Origin: Hymenobacter cellulosilyticus
GTDB lineage: Bacteria > Bacteroidota > Bacteroidia > Cytophagales > Hymenobacteraceae
Length of the DNA stretch: 64,000 bases
Assembly (NCBI RefSeq): GCF_022919215.1
Contig: NZ_CP095046.1
Coordinates: 2,718,501-2,782,500, forward strand
Direction: 5' to 3'
Positions 49,880 to 59,237 of this stretch are shown one piece after another (positions within the stretch are counted from its first letter, which is position 1; each line of letters starts with the position of its first letter). Made by a program: the position numbers and the translations under genes. Below the pieces are notes generated by a model. That model saw only the letters and a list, made by a program, of their open reading frames with translations. It was not told where the DNA came from and ran no database searches.

Positions 49880-51717
49880 ATGACGCCCTCGCCCGACGAT
49901 TTCACCAAATCCGCCATTAAAACCCGCCTGACCCACAAAGCCGCCGAGCTCTGGGCTACAGTGAGGCCGAAATGGAGGGGTTTGACCCTTTGGTGCAGAT
50001 GCTCATGGAAGCCTGCGCCGTGGAGCTGGAAAAAATCGGGCAGGAAATTCACAGCACCCAGCACCGCTTAGTGGATCGGCTGGCCAGCTTGCTCAACCCC
50101 GACGTGGTGGACGCCCCACGCCCGGCCCACGCCGTGGCCCAGGCCTTACCCCGCGAAGCCCAGGCCATTCTGCCCTCCGACGCGCAGTTTGTGTACCAGC
50201 GGCCCGCCGCCGGCCGGCAGGTGAGTACGCAACCGGTATTCTTCTCCCCACTCCAAACTACTAGCCTGACCCACGGACGGGTACGTTACCTAGCCACCGA
50301 CACCGTGCTCTGGCAGCTGGAATCGAGCTTGCAGAAGCGCGTAGTGGCCCAGGCGGCTACGGCCCTGCCCACCGAGCACCGCCGCCTGTGGATTGGCCTG
50401 GAGCTGGACCCGGAAGTGACGTCCTTGGCTAGCTTAGGGTTTTACCTGGATTGGGCCAATGAGCCCCAGCGCCAGGTGTTTACCTCGTTTTTGCCCGGTG
50501 AGTCGTGGCGTCTGGGCGAGGCCCAACTCACCGTGGAGCCTGGCCTACGGGAAGAAGGGGCTACCGAGACATTTCTGCACCAGGAATACGATTTTCTGCA
50601 GCGCGTGGAACAGCACGTCCGGGCCGTGTATGCGCCACACTTTGTGCGAGTAGGAGGTGGGCCGGCCGCCGACCTGACGGCGTATGTGCCGCGGCCTTAC
50701 CCGGCCGCCTTGGCTGCGCAACTGCCGGCTGCGGCCCTGGCCCAGCTGACGCAGCCGCTGGTGTGGCTGGAAGTGCGCTTTTCCCACGCTCTGCCGCCCG
50801 AGGCGCTGACGAACCTGCTCTGCGCCACCAACTGCTTTCCGGTGCTCAACCGCCGCCTGCACAAGCGCCTGTTTCGGCTGCAGCAGGCCCTGAACATCTT
50901 CCCGCTCGATTCGGAGGAGCCATTTTTGGCCATGCGTGAGGTCTATAGCCTCAACAACGTGGTGTACCGCTCTACTTCCCTAACCGGCCTGCAGGACTCC
51001 CAAACCGACACCTACACGCTTCGCTCGCACGGCGTAGGCCGCTTCGATGCCCGTACCGGCAAACAGGCCCTAGGACAGCTGCTAGAATTGTTGCGCGATG
51101 AAAGCCGGGCCTTTACGGCCACCGGCACCGATTTTATTTCCTCTACCCTGCGGGAGTTAAACCAGAACCTGGCCCGGCTGGAAGAGCGCCTGGGCCGCGA
51201 CGCCACCGCCCAAAGCACCGCGCCCTACGTGCTGCTGCGCCCCCACGACGTGAACGACAGTGTATTCCTGGAGTACTGGTCGTGCGACGGGGCTGCGGCC
51301 AACCGCCTGGCACCAGGCAGCCGTCTGCAGGTCTACGACGGGCAGTATCTCGACGAAGTGCAGCTCCTTACCACTACCATCGGGGGGCAGGAGCGACCCC
51401 GGCCCGAGGAGCGGGTGCACGCGCTGCGCAAAAATCTGCTCAGCCGCAACCGTATCGTGACCCTGGAGGACATTAAAGCGGCTTGCTGGGCCGAGCTGGG
51501 CAGTCAGCTGGCGCTGGTGCAGGTAGAGAAAGGTTTCCGCAACGGTACCACGCCGGAGTCGGGCTTTGTGCGCTGCATTCGGGTCGTGCTGACGCCATCG
51601 GCCTCCAGCCGGCTGTCGGGGCCCGAATGGCAGCAAACGGCCGAAGACCTGCAGATAACCCTGGCCAGTCAGTCGGCCATGAACCTGCCTTATGAGGTGA
51701 TGATCAAGAACGTGTAG
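49880..51717 (+). CDS. tssF: T6SS baseplate subunit TssF (frameshifted)
   Basis: Large baseplate wedge protein. The start MTPSPDDFTKSAIKTRLTHK is followed, after repair, by AELWGYSEAEMEGFDPLVQM; the frame breaks in the GGG at 49951-49953 and one G restores 612 aa. Typical features are EIHSTQHRLVDRLASLLNP, RPAHAVAQALP (the AR-P-H element of TssF), a mid-region NCFPVLNRRLHKRLF, and the late YNxxR-like RKNLLSRNRIVTLEDIKAAC. It is the last gene of the plus-strand group and ends at a terminator facing clpV. Confidence 0.85.
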
Positions 51718-51737
51718 CTGCAAAGTAGCTAAGAACT

Positions 51738-51768
51738 AAAAAGGGCCAGCGTACTGCTGGCCCTTTTG
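51738..51768. terminator. Rho-independent terminator between tssF and clpV
   Basis: Stem AAAAGGGCCAGC and complement with a 5-nt loop and T-run, between convergent genes. Confidence 0.87.
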
Positions 51769-51789
51769 TTTGATTACCCGAATGAGGCG

Positions 51790-54302
51790 CTATACCTGCT
51801 CTACTGGTGCGGCGGTAGTTTCCCAGGTTAGTTCCTCGGCTTCGGCCTGCTTGCTGAGCGCAATGACCGAGCCTTTGCCCACTTCGCCGGAAATAATCAT
51901 GCGTGAAATTGGGCGGCGCAGCTGCTGCCGGATAACGCCCTTGATAGGTCGGGCTCCGTAGCGCGGCGTGAAGCCCGACAAGGCTAGGTGGGTACGGGCC
52001 TCCTCAGACAGTTCCAGGGTAATGCCTTGCCGGCGCAGCTGCTCCTGCAGGGGCCGCAGGTGAATGTCGAAAATCTGCACCACGTTTTCCTCGGAAATCG
52101 GGGCGAAGGGCACTATTTCGGTGAGCCGGGCCAGGAATTCGGGTCGGAAATGGCGGCTCATGGTTTCCATCAGCGTGTTGGTAGCCGGAATTTGGCCTTC
52201 GCCAAACGACTTGATAATCTGCTCACTGCCGATGTTGGAGGTGAACAGAATAACGGCGTTGGAAAAGTCGCCTTCCCGGCCCAGCCGGTCGTGCAGGCGG
52301 CCTTCGTCCAAGATCTGCAGGAAGATGTCGAAGACCGAGCTGTGGGCCTTTTCGATTTCGTCGAAGAGCACCACCGAGTAGGGTTTCTCCCGAATCTTGT
52401 TGACCAGCATGCCGCCTTCCTCGTAGCCCACGTAACCGGGAGGTGCCCCGTAGAGCAGGGCCGCCGAGTGCTCCTCCTTGAACTCCGACATATCGAAGCG
52501 AATCAGGAAGGACTCGTCGTTGAATAAAAAGTCGGCCAGGGACTTGGCCAGCTCGGTTTTGCCCGTGCCGGTGGGGCCCAGCAAAAAGAACGAGCCAATG
52601 GGCTGCCCGGCTTTGATCAGGCCGGAGCGCGACTCCAGAATAGCCTCGCACAAGGCTTTTACCGCGTGGTTCTGACCCACCACGCGCTGCTGCAGCGTCT
52701 GATCCATGTTGAGCAGTTTGTCCCGCTCGTTGCTTTGCAGCTTGCCCAGCGGAATTCCCGTTTTGCCGGCCACCACAGCCGCCACGTCGGCCCGCTCCAC
52801 GCTGTCCTTCTTGGTGCCCGACAATGCCACCACGGCCGCCAGTAGCTCCCGGATGTAGGCTTCCAGCGGCTCCGAGGTTTCAAGCGTATCGGGCTGCTGC
52901 TCCTGGTCGAGTTGGTTGAGCCAGAGGTGGCTTACCTGGTTCTGCACCTGGTACAAAAACCACCGCAGCTCCTTCATATAATCGGCTTCTTCCAGCTCCG
53001 AGCCGCGGGCAGCCAGGGCCTCGAAGTCCTGCTGTAGTTGCTGCAATTCGGCCTCAGCATGGCTGTCGAGCATGCGGATGGCGGCCATGGTGCGGTCTAC
53101 CAGGTCGATGGCCGAGTCGGGCAGCTGCCGGTCTTTGATGTAGCGCTTGGCCAGGCGCACGGCCTCACTCACCGTGCCTTCGCCAATCTGCAGGCCATGG
53201 TGGGCCGCGTAGTGGGGCAGCACGCTTTCCAGCATCCGCTCGGCTACTACTACGCTGGGCTCTTCCACCCGCAGCACGTCGAAGCGGCGGTTGAAGGCTT
53301 CGTCGGCCTCAATGTACTGGCGGTACTCGTCATTCGTAGTGGCTCCGATAACGGTAATTTCGCCTCGGGCCAGCTCCGGCTTCAGTAGCTGGGCAATGCC
53401 CGCGCCGGCCGAGCCTTTGGGGTCCAGCAGCACATGAATTTCGTCGATAAACAGAATGGCCCGGGTGTACTGCTTGATTTCGGTCAGCACGCTCTTAATC
53501 CGGTCCTCTACTTCACCTTTGTAGGAAGCACCGGCCACCAACGTGCCCAAATCCAGCTCAAACAGCACCACCTGCTGCAAATGCGTTGGTACCTTCTTCT
53601 GCACAATCTGCTGGGCAAAACCCTCTACCAGCGCCGACTTGCCCACGCCCGGCTCCCCAACCAGCAGCACGTTGGGCTTGGTGCGCCGGCCCAGAATTTC
53701 GGCCATCTGCCGCGTTTCCCGGTCGCGCCCCACAATGGGGTCCAGCTTACCGGCCGCGGCTTCCTCCGTCTTATTTACGCAGTACGTAGCTAGTGCCCCA
53801 GCCTTGGCAGTCGGTGCGGCGCGGTCGGAAAGGGGGGCGGTAGTTTGTCCGTCAGCCCCCACAGCCAGGGGCTGCTGGGCCTCCGGCTCAGCAGCACTCA
53901 TTACCTCGCGCTGCGTCAGGGGCAAGGATTTGAGTTGCTCTTCGGTAAAGGCCAGACCCGGGCGCAGCAGCGCCGCCAACAGGCTCAGCGGGTCGGTTTG
54001 CTCTTTGGCCAGTTGCAGGGCCACTAGGTCGGCCACTTCCAGCACCGGTTTAAGCTGGGTATCCTGACTGGGCATCTCAGGCGGCCTCGTCGATTTAGGC
54101 AAGCCTTCCAGCCGCACCTCTGCCCACTCCCGCAGGTAGTGAATGTCTTTGTCGAGCTCAATAGCCAACCAAGAGGCTAGGCCTATTTCATTGTGCAGCA
54201 GGGCCGTCAGCACGTGGGGGCGGCGTAATACTCGTGGCGGTATTCGTGGGCCACGGCTTGGGCGATATGCAGGGTGCGTTTTAGTTCGTCGGAGTAAGAC
54301 AC
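51790..54302 (-). CDS. clpV: T6SS ATPase ClpV/TssH (frameshifted near the N-terminus)
   Basis: AAA+ disaggregase that dismantles contracted TssB/TssC sheaths for reuse. A Clp-N domain begins SYSDELKRTLHIAQAVAHEY at the GTG start (54302). The frame breaks in the C-run near 54218-54222, and one C gives YYAAPHVLTALLHNEIGL. First AAA domain: Walker A GEPGVGKSALVEG, Walker B ILFIDEIH. A ClpB/ClpV-type middle domain follows. Second AAA domain: Walker A GPTGTGKTELAKS, Walker B VVLFDEIEKAH, and the C-terminal D2 domain. The repaired protein is 837 aa. Location inside the T6SS locus argues for ClpV over ClpB. It diverges from tssB. Confidence 0.88.
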
Positions 54303-54678
54303 GGAAAAAAAAGAATAGGGTAGATGGATGGCAGGATGAATAGCTACGCTCAGGCCGGAACCTGGGCTGTAACCGGCATACGCAACGCGCCGCGGCGGGG
54401 CCGCCCGAATTGCGGCAAATGGTTTCTAACAGGCTAGAAACCTGTTAAAAAACCACTGAAACTCGACTATCCCGAACTATTCAATATCGGAAATCGTAAA
54501 TATCAGGGAAAATGTGCAAGCCCTTAGACGAGGACTCCACAGTACTTGGGCTGCTGCTCAAAATTAGTAGCGTTAAAGTATTGTATTTCCTGAATTAATG
54601 TACCTTTCGGCTCAAGTAGGCCGTATAGAAATCGTCTAACGGATTGATATTTCATCATTTAGTCATAAAACTGTTTCT
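54303..54678. other. Divergent regulatory region between clpV and tssB
   Basis: 376 bp without a gene, separating the divergent clpV and tssBCD units, so it must hold both promoters. It contains a compact palindrome, GGTTTCTA (54421-54428), 6 nt, TAGAAACC (54435-54442), nested with AACAGG/CCTGTT, which looks like an operator. The second half is AT-rich, with no exact TAnnTTTG box seen on the plus strand. Confidence 0.5.
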
Positions 54679-55119
54679 ATGTTCAACTACGGAATCGGCG
54701 GACAAGAGCGCAAGCTTGACAACGCACAGGAGTCCATCTCAGACATTCCCCTGAATCGGACTTTGCTGGTACAAAAGCTGACGGCCGACCCGCCTTTGCG
54801 GGCTAAAATTGTAGAAGGCTTACGTACGCCCGAGGCGGTCTTTGCGCACTTCAAGCCCGAAGTTGCCGTGGAGTTCGAGAAAGAGGATGGCTCTATTATC
54901 CCCGAGAAACTCCAATTCGAAACCCTGGGCGATTTCGGTAAGCAGGGCATCATCAACCAAAGCAATTTCCTGCAAAGCCTCGATACGGAGGCGGATAACC
55001 TGCAAAAATTGCTGCGCCAGCTTAAGTCGAACAAAATTTTGAAGTCAGCGCTGGAAAACCCCGAAACCAAAGCGGCGTTTCTGGCGGCTATCGAAGCCAT
55101 GATAAGCGAGCTGGACTAG
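54679..55119 (+). CDS. tssB: T6SS contractile sheath small subunit TssB (VipA)
   Basis: Small sheath protein that forms the contractile tube with TssC. The 146-aa product has MFNYGIGGQERKLDNAQESI at the start, a beta segment EVAVEFEKEDGS, the family-typical LQFETLGDFGKQGIINQSNF, and a helical end LKSNKILKSALENPETKAAF. It starts the plus-strand tssB-tssC-tssD unit, with 48 bp to tssC. Confidence 0.9.
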   Translation: MFNYGIGGQERKLDNAQESISDIPLNRTLLVQKLTADPPLRAKIVEGLRTPEAVFAHFKPEVAVEFEKEDGSIIPEKLQFETLGDFGKQGIINQSNFLQSLDTEADNLQKLLRQLKSNKILKSALENPETKAAFLAAIEAMISELD

Positions 55120-55167
55120 CTCGCGGCTGATTTCTTCACGCTTTATACTCAGTAGGGAACCACCCAT

Positions 55168-56544
55168 ATGGCCACCGAAAACCAAGATATTGCCTCCACT
55201 GCCGGCGCTGCCCGGGAACGGGAACTCGCGCCGCGCCTTGAACAGAATGCGCAGGCCCTGGCCAAGTTTGGCGGCTTCGACCTGCTCGAAACCACCATCG
55301 ACGGGGCTTCCAACCTAAATCCGGAGAAGAAAGCTCGTAAAAAAATCTTCCTGACGGAGGAAAGCAAGAAGGCCGACCGGCAGCAGCTTAAAAAGCGGCT
55401 GGCTTTGTGGCACTCCGTGCTCAGCGAGTCTGATTCGGTGGCTGATGCAGTGCAGAAAAGCGAGGAAAAGGTAGAGTCGGCTAAAAACCAGCTCACCGAT
55501 AACCTGAAGAAGGCCATTGAGGCTACTCATGATCTGGAGCAGGCGTACCGCTCAGTAACGCTGTTTTACCGCAATACCGACCAGAACGAAATCAAGAACA
55601 TCTCCATCCTCAATGCCGACAAGGAGCAGCTGCAGGACCTGGATAATACCACGTTCATTGACGCCGTTTCGGACGAGCTGGAGCAGAACTACGACCGGCT
55701 TGACTTGCGCGACAACTATTCGCTGCTGGTAATCCCAGGCTACCTGGGCTCTAATAAAGTCATTGACAAGTGGGCTAAAATCGCGCATAAGAACAAGGTG
55801 ATGATGGTCACCGACTTCGAGCACTATGATTCTCCCGACGACGTCATTGAGCTATTCGACGAGGCCAACCTGACCGGTGCCGAAGCGCATAAGTCCAACG
55901 TCATTATGGCTTGCAACTGGCTGGTAGGCCGGGGCAAGCTGGAAGAAGTAGGCGAGGAGGAAGATTTGTTTGTGCCCCCATCCTCAGCCCTGGCCGGACG
56001 CATTTACAGCACCCTGGCGTCCCAAGTAACGGCTGGCCGTAAGCACGGTACACTCAATGAAGTGGATGGCGTACGCTTCCCATTGCGCAAGAGTGAGATT
56101 GCCAACATGGAAAAAATCGGTCTGGTACCGATGGTTAATGAGTATGGACGCGTAATGGCCTTCTCGGCCAAGACCTTGTTCAATGGCGACAATATCGGCC
56201 TGCAGACCTACTCGGTAGTGCGCGTGTTCGACCACGTCACCAAGGTGCTCATCGACTTCCTGAACCGCCGGGCTTTCGAAAACTGGGACCACAACGTGCG
56301 CATGGACATTCAAAGCCAGATCGTGCGTTTCCTGGATGGTATTGCTGGCCCGGGTAAGCTCATCGAGAAATTCTCCATCAAGAAGTTTGAGCGGGACCCC
56401 AATCAAAAGGACCGCATTTTGCTCGACATTCACATGGTGCCCTATTTCCCGGCGAAGACCTTCTTGGTGTCCCTGGATGGCACCAAAGGTGACGACCCAG
56501 ATGCGCCGGGCCGTGACTGGAATGCCGAGTATAAGCAGCAGTAG
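55168..56544 (+). CDS. tssC: T6SS contractile sheath large subunit TssC (VipB)
   Basis: Large sheath subunit; polymerises with TssB around the Hcp tube. The 458-aa product has a helical N-terminus (ENAQALAKFGGFDLLETTID region), YDRLDLRDNYSLLVIPGYLG, the conserved FVPPSSALAGRIYSTLASQV-type segment near residue 270, and a C-terminal RVFDHVTKVLIDFLNRRAFE. Length and order (tssB-C-D) are typical for Bacteroidota T6SS. The frame is intact, unlike many neighbours. Confidence 0.92.
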   Translation: MATENQDIASTAGAARERELAPRLEQNAQALAKFGGFDLLETTIDGASNLNPEKKARKKIFLTEESKKADRQQLKKRLALWHSVLSESDSVADAVQKSEEKVESAKNQLTDNLKKAIEATHDLEQAYRSVTLFYRNTDQNEIKNISILNADKEQLQDLDNTTFIDAVSDELEQNYDRLDLRDNYSLLVIPGYLGSNKVIDKWAKIAHKNKVMMVTDFEHYDSPDDVIELFDEANLTGAEAHKSNVIMACNWLVGRGKLEEVGEEEDLFVPPSSALAGRIYSTLASQVTAGRKHGTLNEVDGVRFPLRKSEIANMEKIGLVPMVNEYGRVMAFSAKTLFNGDNIGLQTYSVVRVFDHVTKVLIDFLNRRAFENWDHNVRMDIQSQIVRFLDGIAGPGKLIEKFSIKKFERDPNQKDRILLDIHMVPYFPAKTFLVSLDGTKGDDPDAPGRDWNAEYKQQ

Positions 56545-56644
56545 AGCCGCGTGAGTTGTGTTGTGGAAATGGCTGTTGCAAATTCTCCAAAGTTGTAGTG
56601 CCTTTATTATTCCTTCATTTTTCACACCCCCTAATCCTTTTATC

Positions 56645-57046
56645 ATGGCATCATTTAGTGCATTTTTCAACGCCGCTGGCAGCGGTGACTGTGAAGTAGT
56701 AAGCTGCAGCTACTCCTTCGACCAGGCAATCGACGACAAAGGTCGTCCTTCGTCCAAAGTGCAAGGTGGTACCATCAAGGTTACCATCGTCTCGACCGAC
56801 AGCGCGTCGCTGACCAGCTGGATGCTGGATCCGTACAAGCGGGAGAGCGGTAAAATCATCTTCAAGCGTATCGACCAGGATTCGACCTTGAAGGAGATTT
56901 CTTTCGAGGAAGCCTACTGCGTAAGCTACGCTGAGCATTTCGACGCTCGTGGTGCTGACACCAACACCTCGATGACGCTGAGCTTGACCATTTCGGCCAA
57001 CAAGATCAACGCCAACGGCGCTGTTCTGGACAATAAGTGGGTATAA
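56645..57046 (+). CDS. tssD: T6SS inner tube protein TssD (Hcp)
   Basis: Inner-tube ring protein of the T6SS, which is expelled with effectors. The 133-aa product starts MASFSAFFNAAGSGDCEVVS, shows YSFDQAIDDKGRPSSKVQGG, WMLDPYKRESGKIIFKRID, the conserved FEEAYCVSYAEHF, and SMTLSLTISANKI at the end, a pattern of the Bacteroidota Hcp. The ATG at 56645 starts directly at the conserved N-terminus. A strong terminator ends the tssBCD unit 20 bp later. Confidence 0.92.
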   Translation: MASFSAFFNAAGSGDCEVVSCSYSFDQAIDDKGRPSSKVQGGTIKVTIVSTDSASLTSWMLDPYKRESGKIIFKRIDQDSTLKEISFEEAYCVSYAEHFDARGADTNTSMTLSLTISANKINANGAVLDNKWV

Positions 57047-57065
57047 GCACCTGGTGCTAACCTCG

Positions 57066-57105
57066 CAAAAAGCCTCCGTGACATCTGTCACGGAGGCTTT
57101 TTTTT
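57066..57105 (+). terminator. Rho-independent terminator after tssD
   Basis: Perfect 17-bp stem AAAAAGCCTCCGTGACA and complement with a 2-nt loop and T8 run. Confidence 0.9.
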
Positions 57106-57405
57106 ATCAGAATGTACATCTTCAGAGCGATGGAGCGTGTTGTCTTGGCCGAAGGCTCACGTGACTGCACCCGCTTCCTCTGGGGCTTTCCCTTTTGCTT
57201 TGAAGGCTTCCTATGACACAAGGGCTACAACGTCGTTGTAAAGACTCGTATCCACGATGAGCAATTGTGACTGACAAGGCAGATGAGCCAGCCGATGACC
57301 TGGAGTTAATAAATCATCGTGAGATGACCAGCGAGGGCGCAACAGCCTCAACGGTACCCCGGGGAAGGCGTACAGCTTGGACTAGTGGATAGGTTTCCAT
57401 CATCC
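57106..57405. other. Intergenic region without a recognisable gene
   Basis: 300 bp between the tssD terminator and the DUF1629-like immunity gene. Minus-strand frames contain short open stretches (for example METYPLVQAVRLPRG, and LIVDTSLYNDVVALVS in another frame), but no start-stop unit I can support. It may be decayed cassette DNA. I see no transposase motif. Confidence 0.4.
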
Positions 57406-57978
57406 CTAAACAATTGCCGAATCCCAGACCTTCACCTCTTCTGTCATATCAATGCCAGTTAGGTTATGCTTGCGACAGGCGGCGATGAATTCATCAGAAA
57501 CGTATCGAAACACTGGACTATCCGGAATTCTGAAGATGTGTTTGCCGCGTAACAAATCAGCTTGAAATACAAATTTACTGATACCGGCACACAGTCCGTT
57601 AGGCAGGATTTCTCGACACTTTGTTCTATTCTTATCTAAATAGTCCCCTACGTCTAGTACGTTAACGAGATAGTAAGTTCCTATCTCAGTTGGGTAAGGC
57701 AGCAGTTCTACACTTGTGCCCAAGAGAGGTCGTAGAGCATCTACAGCTCGCTGACTGAAAACGATACGCTCACTTCCCGCTAACGTACCCAGGTCGCCCA
57801 CTTTCACACGGGGGGCGATTATGCCAAATAAGGTTGGCTGCCAGTTATCACCGACCCGCTGATATTTATCGAAGTACGTGTCCACGATGTTGCTCACGTA
57901 GTCGATATTGTCGTCGTCGTCCCAATCAAATGGGACGCTGTACTGATCGGAATCTTCTATGAATTTGTGAATCTGCAT
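57406..57978 (-). CDS. Putative immunity protein, DUF1629/Imm11-like
   Basis: A 190-aa soluble protein. The N-terminal half is acidic (FDWDDDDNIDYV), followed by a strand-rich middle (RIVFSQRAVDALRPLL, ELLPYPTEIGTYYLVNVLDV) and the closing KHIFRIPDSPVFRYVSDEFI, continuing AACRKHNLTGIDM. This layout, with a terminal strand-helix xFxVSxEFxxxCxxxxLTG, is characteristic of DUF1629/Imm11-like immunity proteins of polymorphic toxins. It is the last gene of the minus-strand effector array. No intact toxin lies directly upstream, only a decayed Hint-exit remnant, so it is an orphan that would protect against kin toxins. Confidence 0.62.
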   Translation of the reverse strand: MQIHKFIEDSDQYSVPFDWDDDDNIDYVSNIVDTYFDKYQRVGDNWQPTLFGIIAPRVKVGDLGTLAGSERIVFSQRAVDALRPLLGTSVELLPYPTEIGTYYLVNVLDVGDYLDKNRTKCREILPNGLCAGISKFVFQADLLRGKHIFRIPDSPVFRYVSDEFIAACRKHNLTGIDMTEEVKVWDSAIV

Positions 57979-57990
57979 TCGAGCCTTTAT

Positions 57991-58094
57991 TTACAGATGA
58001 CCTGTGAAAATACCTTTTCCCATTTCGGAGCGAATCTTTTCCAGCTCTTCAAGAGAAGCGCGTTATACTTGTTATGGCTAGCAGTTGCTAGGGG
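57991..58094 (-). pseudogene. Relic of a toxin cassette: decayed Hint exit plus toxin tail
   Basis: On the minus strand this tract starts CAACTGCTAGCCATAACAAG, which aligns over about 36 bp with the Hint-exit sequence of the intact cassette (CAGCTGCTGGCCCACAACAAG region near 60238-60277). Nearly all differences are transitions toward A/T, one C is missing, and the Trp codon before it has become a TAG. After the exit come about 20 codons that end in LEKIRSEMGKGIFTGHL in one frame, then the DUF1629-like immunity gene. I read it as the remnant of a third displaced effector tip. Confidence 0.5.
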
Positions 58095-58123
58095 CAATAA
58101 CGCGTGTACGAATCAGCTCCAGC

Positions 58124-58609
58124 TTAGCTTAGCGGTTCGGGCTCGTGGTAGGACAGGCCGAACTGCTGCACAATTTCTTTCAGCCACTCCGGTGTACTTT
58201 TCTCGTTGCGCGGGAAGTGCTCGAAGTCTACACTGTACTCTTCCGCACTTGCCTCATAATCAAACGCCGGTTTTTGTTCATAATCAAATTCAGTTTCAAA
58301 CTTGCCATCTGGCGTAATGGTCATTACTGCAGTATACCAGGCCCCACGGAAAGGTGCCTCATCATACATGAGTTGCCGCAGTCGCTCGAAACTAGGTGTG
58401 ATACGGGTATCATATTCTAATTCCTTGTCTTTTATTCCAAAAGTCTTTGGCTCAGGAGTCTTTTCGTGATGGCTGTAAATGACAGTTCGCTCCACAAAGC
58501 TTCTCACTGCTTTTATTTCTATTTTAATAGTATCCCACTCATCAGTTGGCACACTATCAATAGCCAGTTGACCAATATGCTCAAATAAATCTTGGATTTC
58601 GTCAGTCAT
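58124..58609 (-). CDS. YezG-like immunity protein, copy B
   Basis: A 161-aa acidic soluble protein: MTDEIQDLFEHIGQLAIDSV at the start, then RGAWYTAVMTITPDGKFETE, FDYEQKPAFDYEASAEEY and a C-terminal WLKEIVQQFGLSYHEPEPLS identical to copy A at 59238-59723. The strand pattern WY-x-x-V-x-TI-x-x-DGKF-x-x-x-FDYE matches YezG-like (DUF600) immunity proteins, which neutralise YeeF-type DNases. It lies 10 bp after the displaced toxin tip B that it should inhibit. Expression without a local promoter is uncertain. Confidence 0.68.
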   Translation of the reverse strand: MTDEIQDLFEHIGQLAIDSVPTDEWDTIKIEIKAVRSFVERTVIYSHHEKTPEPKTFGIKDKELEYDTRITPSFERLRQLMYDEAPFRGAWYTAVMTITPDGKFETEFDYEQKPAFDYEASAEEYSVDFEHFPRNEKSTPEWLKEIVQQFGLSYHEPEPLS

Positions 58610-58619
58610 TGCGCGTTGA

Positions 58620-59141
58620 TTAGAAGTTGTTAATGGTATGTGTTTTTTCTACCCCATTAATCCATTCGGTCACTTCGAAGCTATGTGGCCGGGCACTAGC
58701 ATCCTTATAGATAGCCTCAATATCCACTTCCACTGTTTTACCTTCTTTAATCGCTTTGGCCCAGGCCTTTTCCATCTGTCCCCACCTGCCTTTGTGGTAG
58801 TTGTTAACGAGTTTATCCATCGCCACCACGTTGGCATTGTTTCCGGTGCCCCCAAACTGGTCACCAATCAAGTGCCCTCCCACATCATCGGCTTTGCGGC
58901 CATCTTTGACTCCTACTACACCCTGCATATATTCGTCACGTAGGCGGGTAGCTTTAGGCTCAATGCGCAACTTGCCCTTCGCTCTCCGGATGCGGCCGTA
59001 AGCATCAGTGGCGTACTCGTAGCCGCTACGCACGTAGGTGGTGTTGGGCTTGAGGCGCTTTTTGAACACCCCGGCCCCGATATCGACCAGCTCCGTCAGC
59101 GCGTCGCCCTTGTTGTGGGCCAGCAGTTGCCCGGGGCCCAA
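58620..59141 (-). pseudogene. Displaced effector tip B: DNA/RNA-nonspecific endonuclease toxin
   Basis: A 173-codon toxin fragment without its N-terminal delivery domains. It opens at PGQLLAHNKGDALTELVD, exactly at the Hint exit (LLAHN) seen in the intact cassette, and has no proper start (only a TTG). The toxin has ADDVGGHLIGDQFGGTGNNA, then NVVAMDKLVNN, GRWGQMEKAWAKAIKEGKTV and KPH/RPHSFEVTEWINGV. The GGHLIGDQFGG core is the active-site signature of Endonuclea_NS_2 nucleases. Similar throughout to cassette A but clearly diverged. It probably serves as a silent reservoir that can recombine into a full effector. Confidence 0.72.
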
Positions 59142-59183
59142 CCTACATGTGCTAACTGATGACTGTCTAGGCCCGGCCCCAGC

Positions 59184-59211
59184 AAAAAGCCCCGGCCAAG
59201 GCCGGGGCTTT
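59184..59211 (-). terminator. Rho-independent terminator between cassettes A and B
   Basis: Stem AAAGCCCCGGCC/GGCCGGGGCTTT with 2-nt loop and T5 on the minus strand. It closes cassette A and isolates cassette B from upstream transcription. Confidence 0.82.
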
Positions 59212-59237
59212 CTTAGAAGGGAAGCGTGGCCGCCAGC

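Noticed and set aside
51790..54302. ClpB chaperone instead of ClpV
   Set aside because: Cannot be excluded from motifs alone, but the gene lies between tssF and tssB in a T6SS locus, where the ATPase is ClpV.
57106..57405. Possible transposase or further toxin remnant after tssD
   Set aside because: No frame carries a DDE or other transposase motif, and no Hint-exit sequence could be found here.
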